A DNA stretch of 64,000 nt from Terribacillus sp. DMT04 (GCF_019056395.1 NZ_CP077639.1:1986001-2050000); one strand, 5' to 3'. Shown: positions 29,935 to 38,385, numbered from the stretch's first letter. A program made the numbers and translations. The notes: generated by a model not told the origin, from the letters alone.

Positions 29935-30272
29935 TGGAAATCATTATGATCGTACTCGCAGGCATCCTCTTTGGATTTGCGGTTTATAACATTTTACAAA
30001 AACGGCTGCTCCGTATCATTATTGGAACTGCCTTGCTATCCCATGCTGCTCACCTTTTCATCCTGACAATGGGGAAATTAAAGCGTGGTGCTGCACCCGT
30101 TCTTAGAGAAGGTACAGAGAATTATACTGATCCGCTGCCGCAAGCACTGATTCTGACGTCCATTGTTATCAGTTTCGGTGTTACGAGCTTGCTTCTCGTA
30201 TTAGCATACCGGGCAGTCAAAATGAACGGAACAGATAATATGGAAGAATTAAGAGGTAATAACCATGACTAA
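29934..30272 (+). CDS. mrpC: Na+/H+ antiporter subunit MrpC (MnhC)
   Basis: 112 residues, a NuoK-like three-span protein. Family blocks are [20 protein letters not shown], the [20 protein letters not shown] segment and [10 protein letters not shown], all typical of MrpC and unlike MrpB. Its ATG overlaps the mrpA stop (TAATG), so no room exists for an mrpB gene between them. It overlaps mrpD by eight bases. Confidence 0.95.
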   Translation: MEIIMIVLAGILFGFAVYNILQKRLLRIIIGTALLSHAAHLFILTMGKLKRGAAPVLREGTENYTDPLPQALILTSIVISFGVTSLLLVLAYRAVKMNGTDNMEELRGNNHD

Positions 30273-31749
30273 TCTTGCTATTTTACCGATTCTAATCCCT
30301 CTCCTATCTGGTGTACTAGTGGCATTCACCCACAATCGGCTGGGGTTGACGCGAACATTAGCCATGCTGCTTGCTTTCGCTCACCTCATCACGATGGGCT
30401 TCCTTTCGTTTCATGTGCTTACAGAAGGAAGCATTGTACTCCAAGCAGGGGATTGGATCGCTCCATACGGAATTGTACTTGTATTGGATCCGTTAAGTGC
30501 TCTGCTCGTCCTGACAACGAGCATTATCTTAGTTGCTGCTGTCTGGTATGCACCGTCCAGCGTGTCTGAGGAACAGGAAAGCTTTTATTTCTATACATTT
30601 GTTTTCCTGTTAATAACAGGTGTGTCTGGAGCATTTATAACAGGCGATTTATTTAACCTGTTTGTATTCTTCGAGGTGTTATTAATGGCCTCTTATGCGC
30701 TTATCACGCATGGAGGAAAGAAGGTACAGCTGCGAGAGTCGATCAAGTATGTGCTCATCAATCTCTTTTCGTCCATGCTTTTTGTTACAACTGTTTCTTA
30801 TGTATATGCGGTACTAGGAACAGTAAATATGGCACAATTGGCAGAGCGCGCAGCGGCTTCTGATTCACCAGGCATTATTACCACTGTCGCCATACTGTTA
30901 TTTTTTGTATTTGCTACGAAGGGCGCAGCATTCCCGCTTTATTATTGGCTGCCGCGTTCTTACATTGTTCCAAATCCGGTTATTTCCGCTTTATTTGGTG
31001 CCTTATTGACGAAAGTCGGTGTTTATTCCTTAATTCGGACTTTCACACTAATATTTCATCAGCAGCCGGAAATCATTGACAATCTGTTCATTTGGGTCGG
31101 CAATTTGACAATGCTGTTCGGTGTACTCGGTGCGCTTGCTTCTCGAAATATTAAATTGATTGTCGCTTATAACATTATTCCGGCAATCGGATTCATGTTA
31201 GTCGGTATCGGCATGTTTAATAATGATGGTTTGAGCGGAAGCATTTATTATCTGCTGCAGGACATGATTATTAAAGCCGCTCTATTCTTGCTCGCTGGTA
31301 CGATTGCAAGCCTAGCGGGTACAACAGATATAAATAAAATGGGCGGTATGATCCGCTCTCATCCAATGCTTGGATGGATGTTCTTTATCGGAGGACTTGT
31401 GTTAGCCGGCGTACCCCCGTTCAGCGGCTTTATCGGCAAGTTATTGCTGGTCCGCGGCGCTTTCGAAAAAGGCGAAACAGTTACGGTTATTATTATGCTG
31501 GTCACTAGCTTATTGATTTTGCTTTCCATCGTCAGAGCTTTTATCCGTGTATTCTGGGGAGAAGGCAATACAGGAGCAGAACCTGCTGGCAAACATAGAT
31601 CTCAATTCTATTCAGCTGGTTTCCTCATGCTGTTTACCGTCTTTCTTGGCATTGGTGCAGAAGCTATCCTGCCTAGTGTCCAACAGATTGCAGATTACTT
31701 GCTTGAACCGCAAACGTATATTGAACTCGTTTTAAAGGGGGATCACTAA
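30265..31749 (+). CDS. mrpD: Na+/H+ antiporter subunit MrpD (MnhD)
   Basis: 494 residues and about 14 membrane spans, NuoM/N-like. Core signatures are [15 protein letters not shown], the proton path lysines in [18 protein letters not shown] and [15 protein letters not shown], and the [11 protein letters not shown] motif. It starts with ATG at 30265 inside the end of mrpC and ends one base before mrpE, so the operon is fully coupled. Confidence 0.95.
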   Translation: MTNLAILPILIPLLSGVLVAFTHNRLGLTRTLAMLLAFAHLITMGFLSFHVLTEGSIVLQAGDWIAPYGIVLVLDPLSALLVLTTSIILVAAVWYAPSSVSEEQESFYFYTFVFLLITGVSGAFITGDLFNLFVFFEVLLMASYALITHGGKKVQLRESIKYVLINLFSSMLFVTTVSYVYAVLGTVNMAQLAERAAASDSPGIITTVAILLFFVFATKGAAFPLYYWLPRSYIVPNPVISALFGALLTKVGVYSLIRTFTLIFHQQPEIIDNLFIWVGNLTMLFGVLGALASRNIKLIVAYNIIPAIGFMLVGIGMFNNDGLSGSIYYLLQDMIIKAALFLLAGTIASLAGTTDINKMGGMIRSHPMLGWMFFIGGLVLAGVPPFSGFIGKLLLVRGAFEKGETVTVIIMLVTSLLILLSIVRAFIRVFWGEGNTGAEPAGKHRSQFYSAGFLMLFTVFLGIGAEAILPSVQQIADYLLEPQTYIELVLKGDH

Positions 31750-32226
31750 ATGGCTTTTCAAATATGTATAAACTTACTGATTGCCGTAATGTGGACTTTT
31801 CTTGGCGAGTCCTATAACTTCTCCGGTTTCGTGATCGGTTATCTTGTCGGTATTGTTTTATTGTTCTCCCTAAGACGTTTCTTAAAAGGACCGTTTTACC
31901 TGAAGCGTGTGTATAATATAGTTATCTTAGTGCTCATTTTTATAAAAGAGCTGCTGCTCTCTAACCTGGATATTACAAAGCTTATATATGCCAGACGTTT
32001 AAATATTAATCCTGGCATATTCACCTTGGAAACAGATTTGGAAACAGATTTGGAGATCACACTTTTAGCTATTTTAATTACATTAACGCCAGGAACGGTA
32101 ACAGTTGCTGTCTCTCCTGATAAGAAGAAACTCTATATCCATGCGATGGACATTGTCGATATGCAGGATGCCGTTCATTCCATTAAGAACAGCTTTGAGA
32201 AGCATATCATGGAGGTGACACGATGA
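31750..32226 (+). CDS. mrpE: Na+/H+ antiporter subunit MrpE (MnhE)
   Basis: 158 residues. The N-terminal membrane part is followed by a cytoplasmic domain. The conserved end TLTPGTVTVAVSPDKKKLYI with the DxxHSIKNSFEKHIMEVTR tail identifies MrpE. The gene starts directly after the mrpD stop, and its end overlaps mrpF by four bases (ATGA). A perfect 12-base direct repeat (near 32026-32050) encodes the LETDLETD run; the protein length is normal for the family. Confidence 0.94.
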   Translation: MAFQICINLLIAVMWTFLGESYNFSGFVIGYLVGIVLLFSLRRFLKGPFYLKRVYNIVILVLIFIKELLLSNLDITKLIYARRLNINPGIFTLETDLETDLEITLLAILITLTPGTVTVAVSPDKKKLYIHAMDIVDMQDAVHSIKNSFEKHIMEVTR

Positions 32227-32534
32227 GTGCCTTGCAAGATGATTTCGCATCAATTGTTCAGATGGTATCCATCATTTGCTTGATTGTCCTAAGTGTCTCT
32301 ATCATTTTGTTAATTATCCGCGTGCTGAAGGGACCGACAAATGCAGACCGAGCAGTTGCATTAGATGCTATCGGAGTTAATATAATGGCTTTTGCAGCCT
32401 TACTAGCCATCATTTTGGTAACACCGAACTTTAATGATATTGTATTGCTAATTGGTATCCTGCTGTTTATCGGAACAGTAGCTATCGCAATTTATTTGGA
32501 AAAGGGTGATTTAATTGATACAGACGATAATTGA
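32223..32534 (+). CDS. mrpF: Na+/H+ antiporter subunit MrpF (MnhF)
   Basis: 103 residues with three membrane spans. The family motif VLKGPTNADRAVALDAIGVN is present, followed by the LLIGILLFIGTVAIAIYLEK span. It is coupled to mrpE by a four-base overlap and overlaps the mrpG start by 20 bases. Confidence 0.94.
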   Translation: MSALQDDFASIVQMVSIICLIVLSVSIILLIIRVLKGPTNADRAVALDAIGVNIMAFAALLAIILVTPNFNDIVLLIGILLFIGTVAIAIYLEKGDLIDTDDN

Positions 32535-32901
32535 AATCATCCTGGATATCCTAGTCATTCTCTTCTTACTTGGCGGTGCGTTTATCGTGTTTACTGCTTC
32601 TGTAGGTGTTCTGCGCTTCCCTGATATTTATACGAGACTTCACGCTGCGAGTAAAGGCTCCACACTTGGTGTGGCAGGTATCCTTATCGGCGCCTTCATC
32701 TTTCACTATATGGAATATGGAATTGTCAGCGGCAGGCTGATTCTTGGGGTGCTGTTTATCATGCTAACCGCACCGGTAGCCAGCCACTTAATTTCAAGAG
32801 CCGCTCACCTGCGCGGAGCCAAACCATATGGTACGTTAAAAGATCAGTACCAAGAAGCAATTGATGCAGAAAAACGAAAACAAAATAAAAATGCAAAGTG
32901 A
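32515..32901 (+). CDS. mrpG: Na+/H+ antiporter subunit MrpG (MnhG)
   Basis: 128 residues with three membrane spans. The MnhG block GVLRFPDIYTRLHAASKGST is intact and the tail is basic. The start is TTG at 32515 inside mrpF, with an AAGGGTGA site. It is the last gene of the operon, and its stop codon lies in the stem of the terminator at 32897-32930. Confidence 0.94.
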   Translation: MIQTIIEIILDILVILFLLGGAFIVFTASVGVLRFPDIYTRLHAASKGSTLGVAGILIGAFIFHYMEYGIVSGRLILGVLFIMLTAPVASHLISRAAHLRGAKPYGTLKDQYQEAIDAEKRKQNKNAK

Positions 32902-32930
32902 ATGCCTGCGGGCATTCACTTTTTTTCTTT
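32897..32930 (+). terminator. Intrinsic terminator of the mrp operon
   Basis: Ten-base perfect stem (32897-32906 with 32911-32920) and a long T-run. Confidence 0.92.
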
Positions 32931-32939
32931 TTCTAATGG

Positions 32940-32978
32940 ACAGACACTTTCAGAGACTCCTTTACATAAAGTGTCTGT
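32940..32978. repeat. 11-base perfect inverted repeat upstream of sigK
   Basis: ACAGACACTTT (32940-32950) and its exact complement AAAGTGTCTGT (32968-32978) flank a 17-base loop. It lies 40 to 78 bases before the sigK start, in the expected promoter region. It could be a regulator operator or an RNA hairpin. I could not recognise a clear sigma-E promoter here. Confidence 0.6.
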
Positions 32979-33017
32979 ATAGGCTTTAGCCTGAAGCGCA
33001 TTAGGAGGTGTAAGAAA

Positions 33018-33716
33018 TTGAGTATTATTGGTGCAATTGGACTCCTCTTAAAAGAAGCTATGTTCTTCGTTTCCTATGTGAAGAACCATGCATTTCCGCA
33101 GCCCCTCCCCCCTGAGGAAGAAGCAGTCCATATTGAACGCATGAAACAAGGGGATGAAGTGAGCCGCAACAAATTAATTGAACATAATTTGCGTCTTGTC
33201 GCCCATATTGTGAAGAAATTTGAAAACACAGGGGAAGACGCAGAGGATCTCATCTCGATTGGTACAATCGGATTAATTAAAGGCATTGAAAGCTATTCTA
33301 GTGACAAAGGAACCAAACTTGCTACATACGCGGCAAGATGTATTGAGAATGAAATACTCATGCATCTGCGTGCTTTAAAAAAAACGAAGAAAGATATATC
33401 CCTGCATGATCCAATCGGTCAGGATAAAGAAGGCAATGAAATCAGCTTGATTGACATCCTTCAAGCGGAGAATGACGACATTATTGAATATATTCAGCTT
33501 AATATGGAAGTAGAAAAGATTAAAGAATACATTGGTATTCTTGATGGAAGGGAAAAAGAAGTAATCGTCAGCCGGTATGGACTTAACAATGAGGAAGATA
33601 TGACACAGCGGGAGATTGCAAAAAAGTTAAATATATCACGCAGTTACGTTTCTCGCATTGAGAAACGAGCGTTGATGAAGATCTTCCATGAATATTATCG
33701 TCAACATCGAACGTAA
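33018..33716 (+). CDS. sigK: RNA polymerase sigma-K factor (pro-sigma-K), uninterrupted
   Basis: 232 residues. Sigma-K directs late mother-cell transcription in sporulation. A hydrophobic pro-sequence of about 20 residues ([18 protein letters not shown]) precedes the conserved [11 protein letters not shown], so SpoIVFB cleavage as in B. subtilis is likely. Region 2 ([40 protein letters not shown]) and region 4 ([20 protein letters not shown]) are complete. The gene is one continuous frame with no skin-type element, so no recombination is needed. The start is TTG at 33018-33020 with a GGAGGTG site. Confidence 0.97.
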   Translation: MSIIGAIGLLLKEAMFFVSYVKNHAFPQPLPPEEEAVHIERMKQGDEVSRNKLIEHNLRLVAHIVKKFENTGEDAEDLISIGTIGLIKGIESYSSDKGTKLATYAARCIENEILMHLRALKKTKKDISLHDPIGQDKEGNEISLIDILQAENDDIIEYIQLNMEVEKIKEYIGILDGREKEVIVSRYGLNNEEDMTQREIAKKLNISRSYVSRIEKRALMKIFHEYYRQHRT

Positions 33717-33770
33717 GAAGCTTATATCTTGCCAGCTGCATACGCTAAGGTAAAAAGGAGGTAAACCATT

Positions 33771-33896
33771 ATGTACCCTCATCCTCTTCCTCACGGCCCT
33801 TACAAGCAGCGCGTCAGTACTGGTGCATTGATTGCAGCATTTCTCGTTTTACTCTTTATCGGCGGCACTTTTGCTTGGGAAAATATATGGGATTAA
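33771..33896 (+). CDS. Small single-span membrane protein of unknown function
   Basis: 41 codons from the ATG at 33771, preceded eight bases upstream by a strong AAAAAGGAGGT site. The start MYPHPLPHGPYKQRVSTG is proline and histidine rich; one hydrophobic span follows (about residues 19-36, LIAAFLVLLFIGGTFAW), then ENIWD. I do not recognise the family. It lies 54 bases after sigK and before a very strong terminator, so it is probably cotranscribed with sigK; a sporulation role is inference only. Confidence 0.72.
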   Translation: MYPHPLPHGPYKQRVSTGALIAAFLVLLFIGGTFAWENIWD

Positions 33897-33936
33897 TCAA
33901 AAAAAGATTCTGGGGCATATCTGTTTAAGCTATATA

Positions 33937-33982
33937 AAAATCCAAACAATACTGCAATTGAAAGCAGTATTGTTTGGATTTT
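33937..33982 (+). terminator. Strong terminator after sigK and the small membrane protein
   Basis: A 19-base perfect inverted repeat (33937-33955 with 33964-33982) with an eight-base loop. The long A/T flanks make it an efficient hairpin on either strand. Confidence 0.82.
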
Positions 33983-34290
33983 GTCATTGTAAAGGAATAT
34001 GAGAGCATCGCTTCGGAAATACACTCCGCTTTCCTGCGTGCGGCTGGGGAGCGGAGTGTATTTCCTACGCTGATTCTTGTTATGAGGACCCTTACTATAT
34101 AGAAAGAATACGTAGACTCCTCGAAAATAAAAAGCGATTTTCTGTCGGCGTCTACATCAAAAGCCATTCTTGTCCGACGATAACAGCTAGATTTGGAAAG
34201 CAGCAGCCGTCAGCGGGCTGCATGAAAAAGTATGAATCTAGTCATTGTTCGCTTTTAGGATGAATTAATCTTGTTTTATCCCAGCCTCTT
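33983..34290. repeat. Gene-free stretch with a probable dispersed intergenic repeat
   Basis: No credible gene lies here. A 16-base perfect inverted repeat (34015-34030 with 34050-34065) surrounds a GC-rich loop, and a further block (about 34085-34120) contains GAATACGTAGACTCC. These pieces look like the dispersed palindromic intergenic repeats seen in Bacillaceae genomes, probably a shortened copy. The 80-codon minus-strand frame across it has biased composition and no family similarity. Confidence 0.5.
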
Positions 34291-34518
34291 TTAGCTTTCT
34301 AGTTTTTTCTGCCAGCGCTCTATTGCAAACCAGATAAGTATCGCTGTAACGACACATCCGCCGGTAAGTGCGAAAAGTATATTTGCTTTGTCTGAAGGTG
34401 CCAAATAGACATTAATTATTGATCCAAGATATAAATAACTTCCAAGAATCAGAAGCGCCAATGCAAAACGGCGATAATCTGCAATCTTGTCAAGCAGCTG
34501 CTGTTGTCTTTTCTCCAT
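34291..34518 (-). CDS. yrhC: YrhC-family membrane protein
   Basis: 75 residues with two membrane spans (about residues 17-36 and 44-64), a short basic N-terminus (MEKRQQQLLDKIADYRRFAL) and a charged tail. It matches YrhC in size and in its place after mtnN. In B. subtilis it ends the yrrT-mtnN-yrhA-yrhB-yrhC methionine-to-cysteine operon; here yrrT, yrhA and yrhB are absent. A terminator separates it from mtnN, so it may have its own promoter. Function is unknown. Confidence 0.75.
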   Translation of the reverse strand: MEKRQQQLLDKIADYRRFALALLILGSYLYLGSIINVYLAPSDKANILFALTGGCVVTAILIWFAIERWQKKLES

Positions 34519-34555
34519 TTTGTCGCCCCCTCTTCTAATCTAGCAACATTGTAAC

Positions 34556-34591
34556 ACAAAAAAAGACAGCAATTACCTGGTAATTGCTGTC
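34556..34591 (-). terminator. Intrinsic terminator of mtnN
   Basis: Eleven-base stem (34565-34575 with 34581-34591) followed on the minus strand by a run of seven T residues. Confidence 0.9.
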
Positions 34592-34597
34592 ACTCTA

Positions 34598-35290
34598 TTA
34601 ATAGTGCTCTACCATCTTCATGATTAGATTAGCTGCATTACGGGCCGCTTGATCCAAAAATGCATCAAAGGATACCGATGATTCTTTACCTGCTATGTCG
34701 GACAATGCACGTACGATAACGAAAGGTGTGCTGTAATGATAAGCAACTTGCGCTACAGCAGCAGCTTCCATCTCCGCTGCCAGCATCGCCGGAAACTTCT
34801 CTCTGACAAATGCAACACGATTCGGATCCGACATAAAGCTGTCACCTGTAGCGATTAAACCGATTTCTGCATTTGTATCAGGGAATTGATCAATCACACT
34901 TTTAGCCAGCTTTACAAGAGCTTGATCCGCTTGAAATGCTGGCGGCATTTGTGGTACTTGTCCATAAGCATAGTCGAACGCTGTTACATCTACGTCATGA
35001 TGAACAACTGCATCCGAAATGACAATATCACCTACTTCAAGTTTCTCCGCGAATCCGCCAGCTGATCCTGTATTAATAATTGCTTCAGGAGCGTAACGTT
35101 CAATCAGCATAGCTGCTGCAAGTGCTGCATTTACTTTTCCGATTCCGGATTTAAGAAGTACAACAGATTTCTCCGATAAGGTACCCTCGGTAATTTCATA
35201 ACCTGCTACAACGGTTTCCTTCTTATTTGTCATTGTTTCTTTTAATAGTGCTACTTCTTCGTCCATTGCTCCGATAATACCGATTGTCAT
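34598..35290 (-). CDS. mtnN: 5'-methylthioadenosine/S-adenosylhomocysteine nucleosidase
   Basis: 230 residues. It cleaves adenine from methylthioadenosine and S-adenosylhomocysteine in methionine salvage and the activated methyl cycle. The signature pieces are [15 protein letters not shown] with the catalytic glutamate, [33 protein letters not shown] and the catalytic aspartate in [12 protein letters not shown]. The ATG at 35288-35290 follows AAAGGAG. It lies 31 bases after yrrS. Confidence 0.96.
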   Translation of the reverse strand: MTIGIIGAMDEEVALLKETMTNKKETVVAGYEITEGTLSEKSVVLLKSGIGKVNAALAAAMLIERYAPEAIINTGSAGGFAEKLEVGDIVISDAVVHHDVDVTAFDYAYGQVPQMPPAFQADQALVKLAKSVIDQFPDTNAEIGLIATGDSFMSDPNRVAFVREKFPAMLAAEMEAAAVAQVAYHYSTPFVIVRALSDIAGKESSVSFDAFLDQAARNAANLIMKMVEHY

Positions 35291-35321
35291 ACTGTTTGCT
35301 CCTTTAACTTCTCAATTTCAT

Positions 35322-35963
35322 TTAAATATTCTTTTTATCATTCTCTTTCAATACTTCTACTTTTGTTGCCTGCCAGCCTTCTCCATCTACCCAACTTGCG
35401 TAAACACGGAATGTCTCCGCAGAGTTAGAACCTGAAATGGTTGCAACGACATCATTGCCACCGTTACCGTCATTTCCTATATACCACGTTGTCATGGATG
35501 CCGGATCTAACCCAACTGCACCCGCAGCTGCTTGCTCAATCTCCTGCCAATCCTTCGTTTCCTCCTGGAAAGTCGTCGTATGGGCACCAGACTGCTCTGT
35601 ACCAATCGGCTCCCAATCTTTCTTATACGCTTCCTTTACATTATCATCGGATGGCTCGACTTCTTCTTTTTTGCTATCCTTTTCCTCTTTATCCTGTTCT
35701 TCTTTCTTTTCTTCATCGCTTTGCTCTTTATTCTCGTCATCAGAAGCATTGTTACCTGACACCTGATCCGCGATGGTCTGCTTATTTTGGTCGTCATCCG
35801 CTGTCTCATTTGAGGCAGTTGGTTTATCATTCAGAACGGCGATAAGCAACACGACGACTACTGCTGCTCCGGCTAAAGCCAAGACAAGGCTCAGCCACTT
35901 TTTCGGTTTTCTTCGCTGGTTCCGATTATTTAATCTGGAATAATCCTTATTTTCATCAGCCAT
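35322..35963 (-). CDS. yrrS: YrrS-family membrane-anchored protein (DUF1510)
   Basis: 213 residues. A basic N-terminus is followed by one membrane anchor (about residues 25-44), a very acidic and lysine-rich low-complexity stretch (about 55-110) and a folded C-terminal domain (KDWEPIGTEQSG onward, with WYIGNDGNGGNDVVATISG). This is the layout of YrrS, which in B. subtilis sits next to pbpI and is sporulation-associated. Here pbpI is missing. I used the ATG at 35961-35963, which has GGAGGG six bases upstream. Confidence 0.8.
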   Translation of the reverse strand: MADENKDYSRLNNRNQRRKPKKWLSLVLALAGAAVVVVLLIAVLNDKPTASNETADDDQNKQTIADQVSGNNASDDENKEQSDEEKKEEQDKEEKDSKKEEVEPSDDNVKEAYKKDWEPIGTEQSGAHTTTFQEETKDWQEIEQAAAGAVGLDPASMTTWYIGNDGNGGNDVVATISGSNSAETFRVYASWVDGEGWQATKVEVLKENDKKNI

Positions 35964-35987
35964 GTTCATCCCTCCTCATTGGTTTCT

Positions 35988-36015
35988 ATTATACTATGAA
36001 CAGCATCATAGCCAA
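35988..36015 (-). promoter_or_regulatory. Sigma-A promoter of yrrS-mtnN
   Basis: TTGGCT (36010-36015), 16-base spacer and TATAAT (35988-35993) on the minus strand, 25 bases before the yrrS start. Confidence 0.65.
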
Positions 36016-36182
36016 AGTCATAATATAGGCAGAATTTTTATTCGGTATTTTTGTTGAAGTCTCGCTAATTTTGGCATACAGGAAGGAATACGAGCATAAG
36101 TATCTAACTATATAAACAGAAAAGCAGGTGGAACATCTTTGATCAGTCTTCAAGCTTCCTGTGGAAAGAGAGGAAGATAACC

Positions 36183-36437
36183 ATGATGAATGTGACAAGA
36201 ATGGATACGAACCTTTGGGGGCACGAATCGTTCGAGTATGTCGGCTATGATAAGGAAGCCGAGACCTTCTCTATCTTCTTATTAGAAGGATGTTGTTTAT
36301 CCTTTACTAGTGTGAAAGAACATGTCGTCTTCTCTTTTCTGCTCGCACTTGATAAAGAGCGTTTTATCCTGCAAAAACTTATACCCTTTTTCCCGTTAGA
36401 GAAATCTTCCGGGCCGCTCGTAAATCAGGCACAATAA
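36183..36437 (+). CDS. Small KTSC-like domain protein
   Basis: 84 residues. The pattern FEYVGYDKEAETFSIFLLEG, then FTSVKEHVVFSFLLALDKERFILQKLI, resembles the KTSC fold (strands around a YD-G core, then a helix and a final F..I strand), although the KTSC letters themselves are not present. KTSC domains occur in nucleic-acid-linked proteins, but the role here is unknown. ATG at 36183 has an AGAGGAAG site; a second ATG follows at once. It is the only plus-strand gene between yrrS and greA. Confidence 0.6.
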   Translation: MMNVTRMDTNLWGHESFEYVGYDKEAETFSIFLLEGCCLSFTSVKEHVVFSFLLALDKERFILQKLIPFFPLEKSSGPLVNQAQ

Positions 36438-36479
36438 AACAAGCTGCTTCCATACAATTCGGAAGCAGCTTTTGTTTTA
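36436..36479. terminator. Bidirectional terminator between the KTSC-like gene and greA
   Basis: Eleven-base stem (36441-36451 with 36461-36471) flanked by A-runs on the left and T-runs on the right; it serves both convergent genes. Confidence 0.88.
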
Positions 36480-36487
36480 TGTCTAGC

Positions 36488-36964
36488 TTATTCAACTTTT
36501 GTGATTTTAACTTGGATGTCGCCGCCTGGTGTTGCGACAGAAAGTTCTTCTCCAACTTCATGGCCAATCAGACTTTTGGCAATTGGAGAATCATTTGAGA
36601 TCTTGCCTTCAAATGGATCTGCTTCTGCGCTGCCGACGATTGTGTAGCTTTCTTCGTCGCCGTCAGGCAATTCGATAAAGGTAACTGTCTTACCCATGCC
36701 GACCATGTCAGGGTTATCTGTATCACTTTCAATAATGACCGCATTACGGATCATATTTTCTGTTGTAGCGATTTTAGATTCAACGAATGCTTGTTCATCT
36801 TTCGCCGCATCATATTCAGAGTTCTCGGACAAGTCACCGAAACCGCGAGCAATTTTGATACGCTCTACAACTTCCTGACGACGTGTTGTCTTCAGAAACT
36901 CCAATTCCTCCTCTAATTTCGCCAAACCTTCTTTAGTCATGTAATATTGTTTTTCTGTAGCCAA
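36488..36964 (-). CDS. greA: Transcription elongation factor GreA
   Basis: 158 residues. GreA rescues backtracked RNA polymerase by stimulating transcript cleavage. The coiled-coil N-terminus carries the acidic tip in [20 protein letters not shown], and the C-terminal domain contains [20 protein letters not shown] and [14 protein letters not shown] chose the TTG at 36962-36964, which follows AAGGAGTG and gives the family N-terminus; the GTG three codons upstream overlaps the ribosome site. It lies downstream of udk, as in B. subtilis. Confidence 0.96.
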   Translation of the reverse strand: MATEKQYYMTKEGLAKLEEELEFLKTTRRQEVVERIKIARGFGDLSENSEYDAAKDEQAFVESKIATTENMIRNAVIIESDTDNPDMVGMGKTVTFIELPDGDEESYTIVGSAEADPFEGKISNDSPIAKSLIGHEVGEELSVATPGGDIQVKITKVE

Positions 36965-37085
36965 TTCAAACACTCCTTGAGCTCTAAAAGATTGCTTTCC
37001 CTTTGCCTAATCGCTATAGCGTTTTCATACATATTCCATACTATGGCAGATTAGCGTTAAAAATTCAATACTTATCTGTACAAGT

Positions 37086-37718
37086 TCAGTTCGTCCGGCC
37101 AGATAGGATTGTTTCGATCTTAGCAGACATCAAATCGATAGCAACATGATTCTCGCCGCCTTCAGGAATGATAATATCTGCATATCGTTTTGTTGGTTCA
37201 ATAAATTGAAGATGCATCGGCCGTACGACATTTACATATTGTTCAATAACCGAATCAATCGTCCGTCCGCGTTCTTTGATATCGCGCAGCAGACGACGGA
37301 TGATACGTAAATCTGCATCGGTATCTACGAATACTTTAATATCCATCATATCACGCAAACGCTCATCTTCCAGAATCAGAATACCTTCTAAGATGATAAC
37401 ATCCTTCGGCTCTACAGGTATTGTCTCTTCCGAGCGGGTATGAATCTTATAATCATAAATCGGCTTTTCAATTGGCTTTTGGCTGCCAAGATCACGCAGG
37501 TGCTGCATAAGCAGCTCATTATCAAAAGCAAACGGATGGTCGTAATTCGTATTAAGGCGCTGCTCAAAAGGAAGATGAGATTGATCCTTATAATACGAAT
37601 CTTGTTCTATTACGAGAATTGTTTTATCTGTAAAACGTTTGTAAATGGATCTGGTAACAGACGTTTTACCTGACCCCGAACCACCTGCAACACCGATAAT
37701 GATAGGTTTTTTTGCCAT
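37086..37718 (-). CDS. udk: Uridine kinase
   Basis: 210 residues. Udk phosphorylates uridine and cytidine in pyrimidine salvage. The P-loop is [12 protein letters not shown] (residues 9-20); DYDHPFAFD and LEGILILED are family motifs and [12 protein letters not shown] is the lid. The ATG at 37716-37718 follows a GGAGGAAGAGGAG stretch. It lies 28 bases after trmR and 121 bases before greA. Confidence 0.96.
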   Translation of the reverse strand: MAKKPIIIGVAGGSGSGKTSVTRSIYKRFTDKTILVIEQDSYYKDQSHLPFEQRLNTNYDHPFAFDNELLMQHLRDLGSQKPIEKPIYDYKIHTRSEETIPVEPKDVIILEGILILEDERLRDMMDIKVFVDTDADLRIIRRLLRDIKERGRTIDSVIEQYVNVVRPMHLQFIEPTKRYADIIIPEGGENHVAIDLMSAKIETILSGRTN

Positions 37719-37746
37719 TGTTTCTACTCCTCTTCCTGCTGCTCAT

Positions 37747-38385
37747 TCATTTCTTTTTCACACTGACAGCTACTCCATCGCCTACCGGCAGGATTGTCGT
37801 GTGGTATGCTTCATGCTCAAATAGCCAGTTATTGTACTTGCGGATTTTTTTGGCAATATTCGCTTTGCGAGGTGTCGCTTCTTTATCGTCTGCTACATAG
37901 CCTTTGAAAAGCACATTGTCACTGACAATAACACCGTGATTACTCAGCATGCTGCTATAAGCTTCGAAAAACCGCTGATACTGGCCTTTGGCTGCATCGA
38001 TAAATACAAAATCATACGGACCGTGCGCTTTGATTGTTTCTTCTAAATCAAACGCATCCCCTTTAAGCGTTACAATATCATCCTGTGCACCTTGCTTTTG
38101 AATATGAGCGACCGCTTGATTGTAACGAATCTCATCTCTCTCCACAGTCACGATGCTAACATCTGGTTTGGCATGCCGCATCATAAGTGCGGAATAACCG
38201 ATTGCTGTGCCAATTTCGAGTATCTTCTTTGGCTGCTGCAGCCGAATGACTTGCATCAAGAACTGGATGCCAAGCGGCTCCATAATCGGTACTTGCTCTG
38301 CTGCAGCCAATTCTTCCAATTTCACAGCCCACTCCGGCGAAGGTTCGACGTGCTCCTCCAAATATTCCATTATTGCTTGTAACAT
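37747..38385 (-). CDS. trmR: tRNA 5-hydroxyuridine methyltransferase TrmR (class I O-methyltransferase)
   Basis: 212 residues. TrmR (B. subtilis YrrM) methylates ho5U34 to mo5U34 in tRNA. It has motif I KILEIGTAIGYSALMM, the acidic VERDEIRYNQA, and the metal-binding FIDAAKGQYQRFF and VSDNVLFKG. In B. subtilis the U32 peptidase-like genes yrrN and yrrO (trhP), which make the hydroxyuridine, lie next to it; here they are not adjacent. It lies 22 bases after mltG. Confidence 0.9.
   Translation of the reverse strand: MLQAIMEYLEEHVEPSPEWAVKLEELAAAEQVPIMEPLGIQFLMQVIRLQQPKKILEIGTAIGYSALMMRHAKPDVSIVTVERDEIRYNQAVAHIQKQGAQDDIVTLKGDAFDLEETIKAHGPYDFVFIDAAKGQYQRFFEAYSSMLSNHGVIVSDNVLFKGYVADDKEATPRKANIAKKIRKYNNWLFEHEAYHTTILPVGDGVAVSVKKK

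Noticed and set aside
33925-34167. 80-codon minus-strand frame after sigK
   Set aside because: It runs through a terminator and palindromic repeat sequence; coding is not supported.
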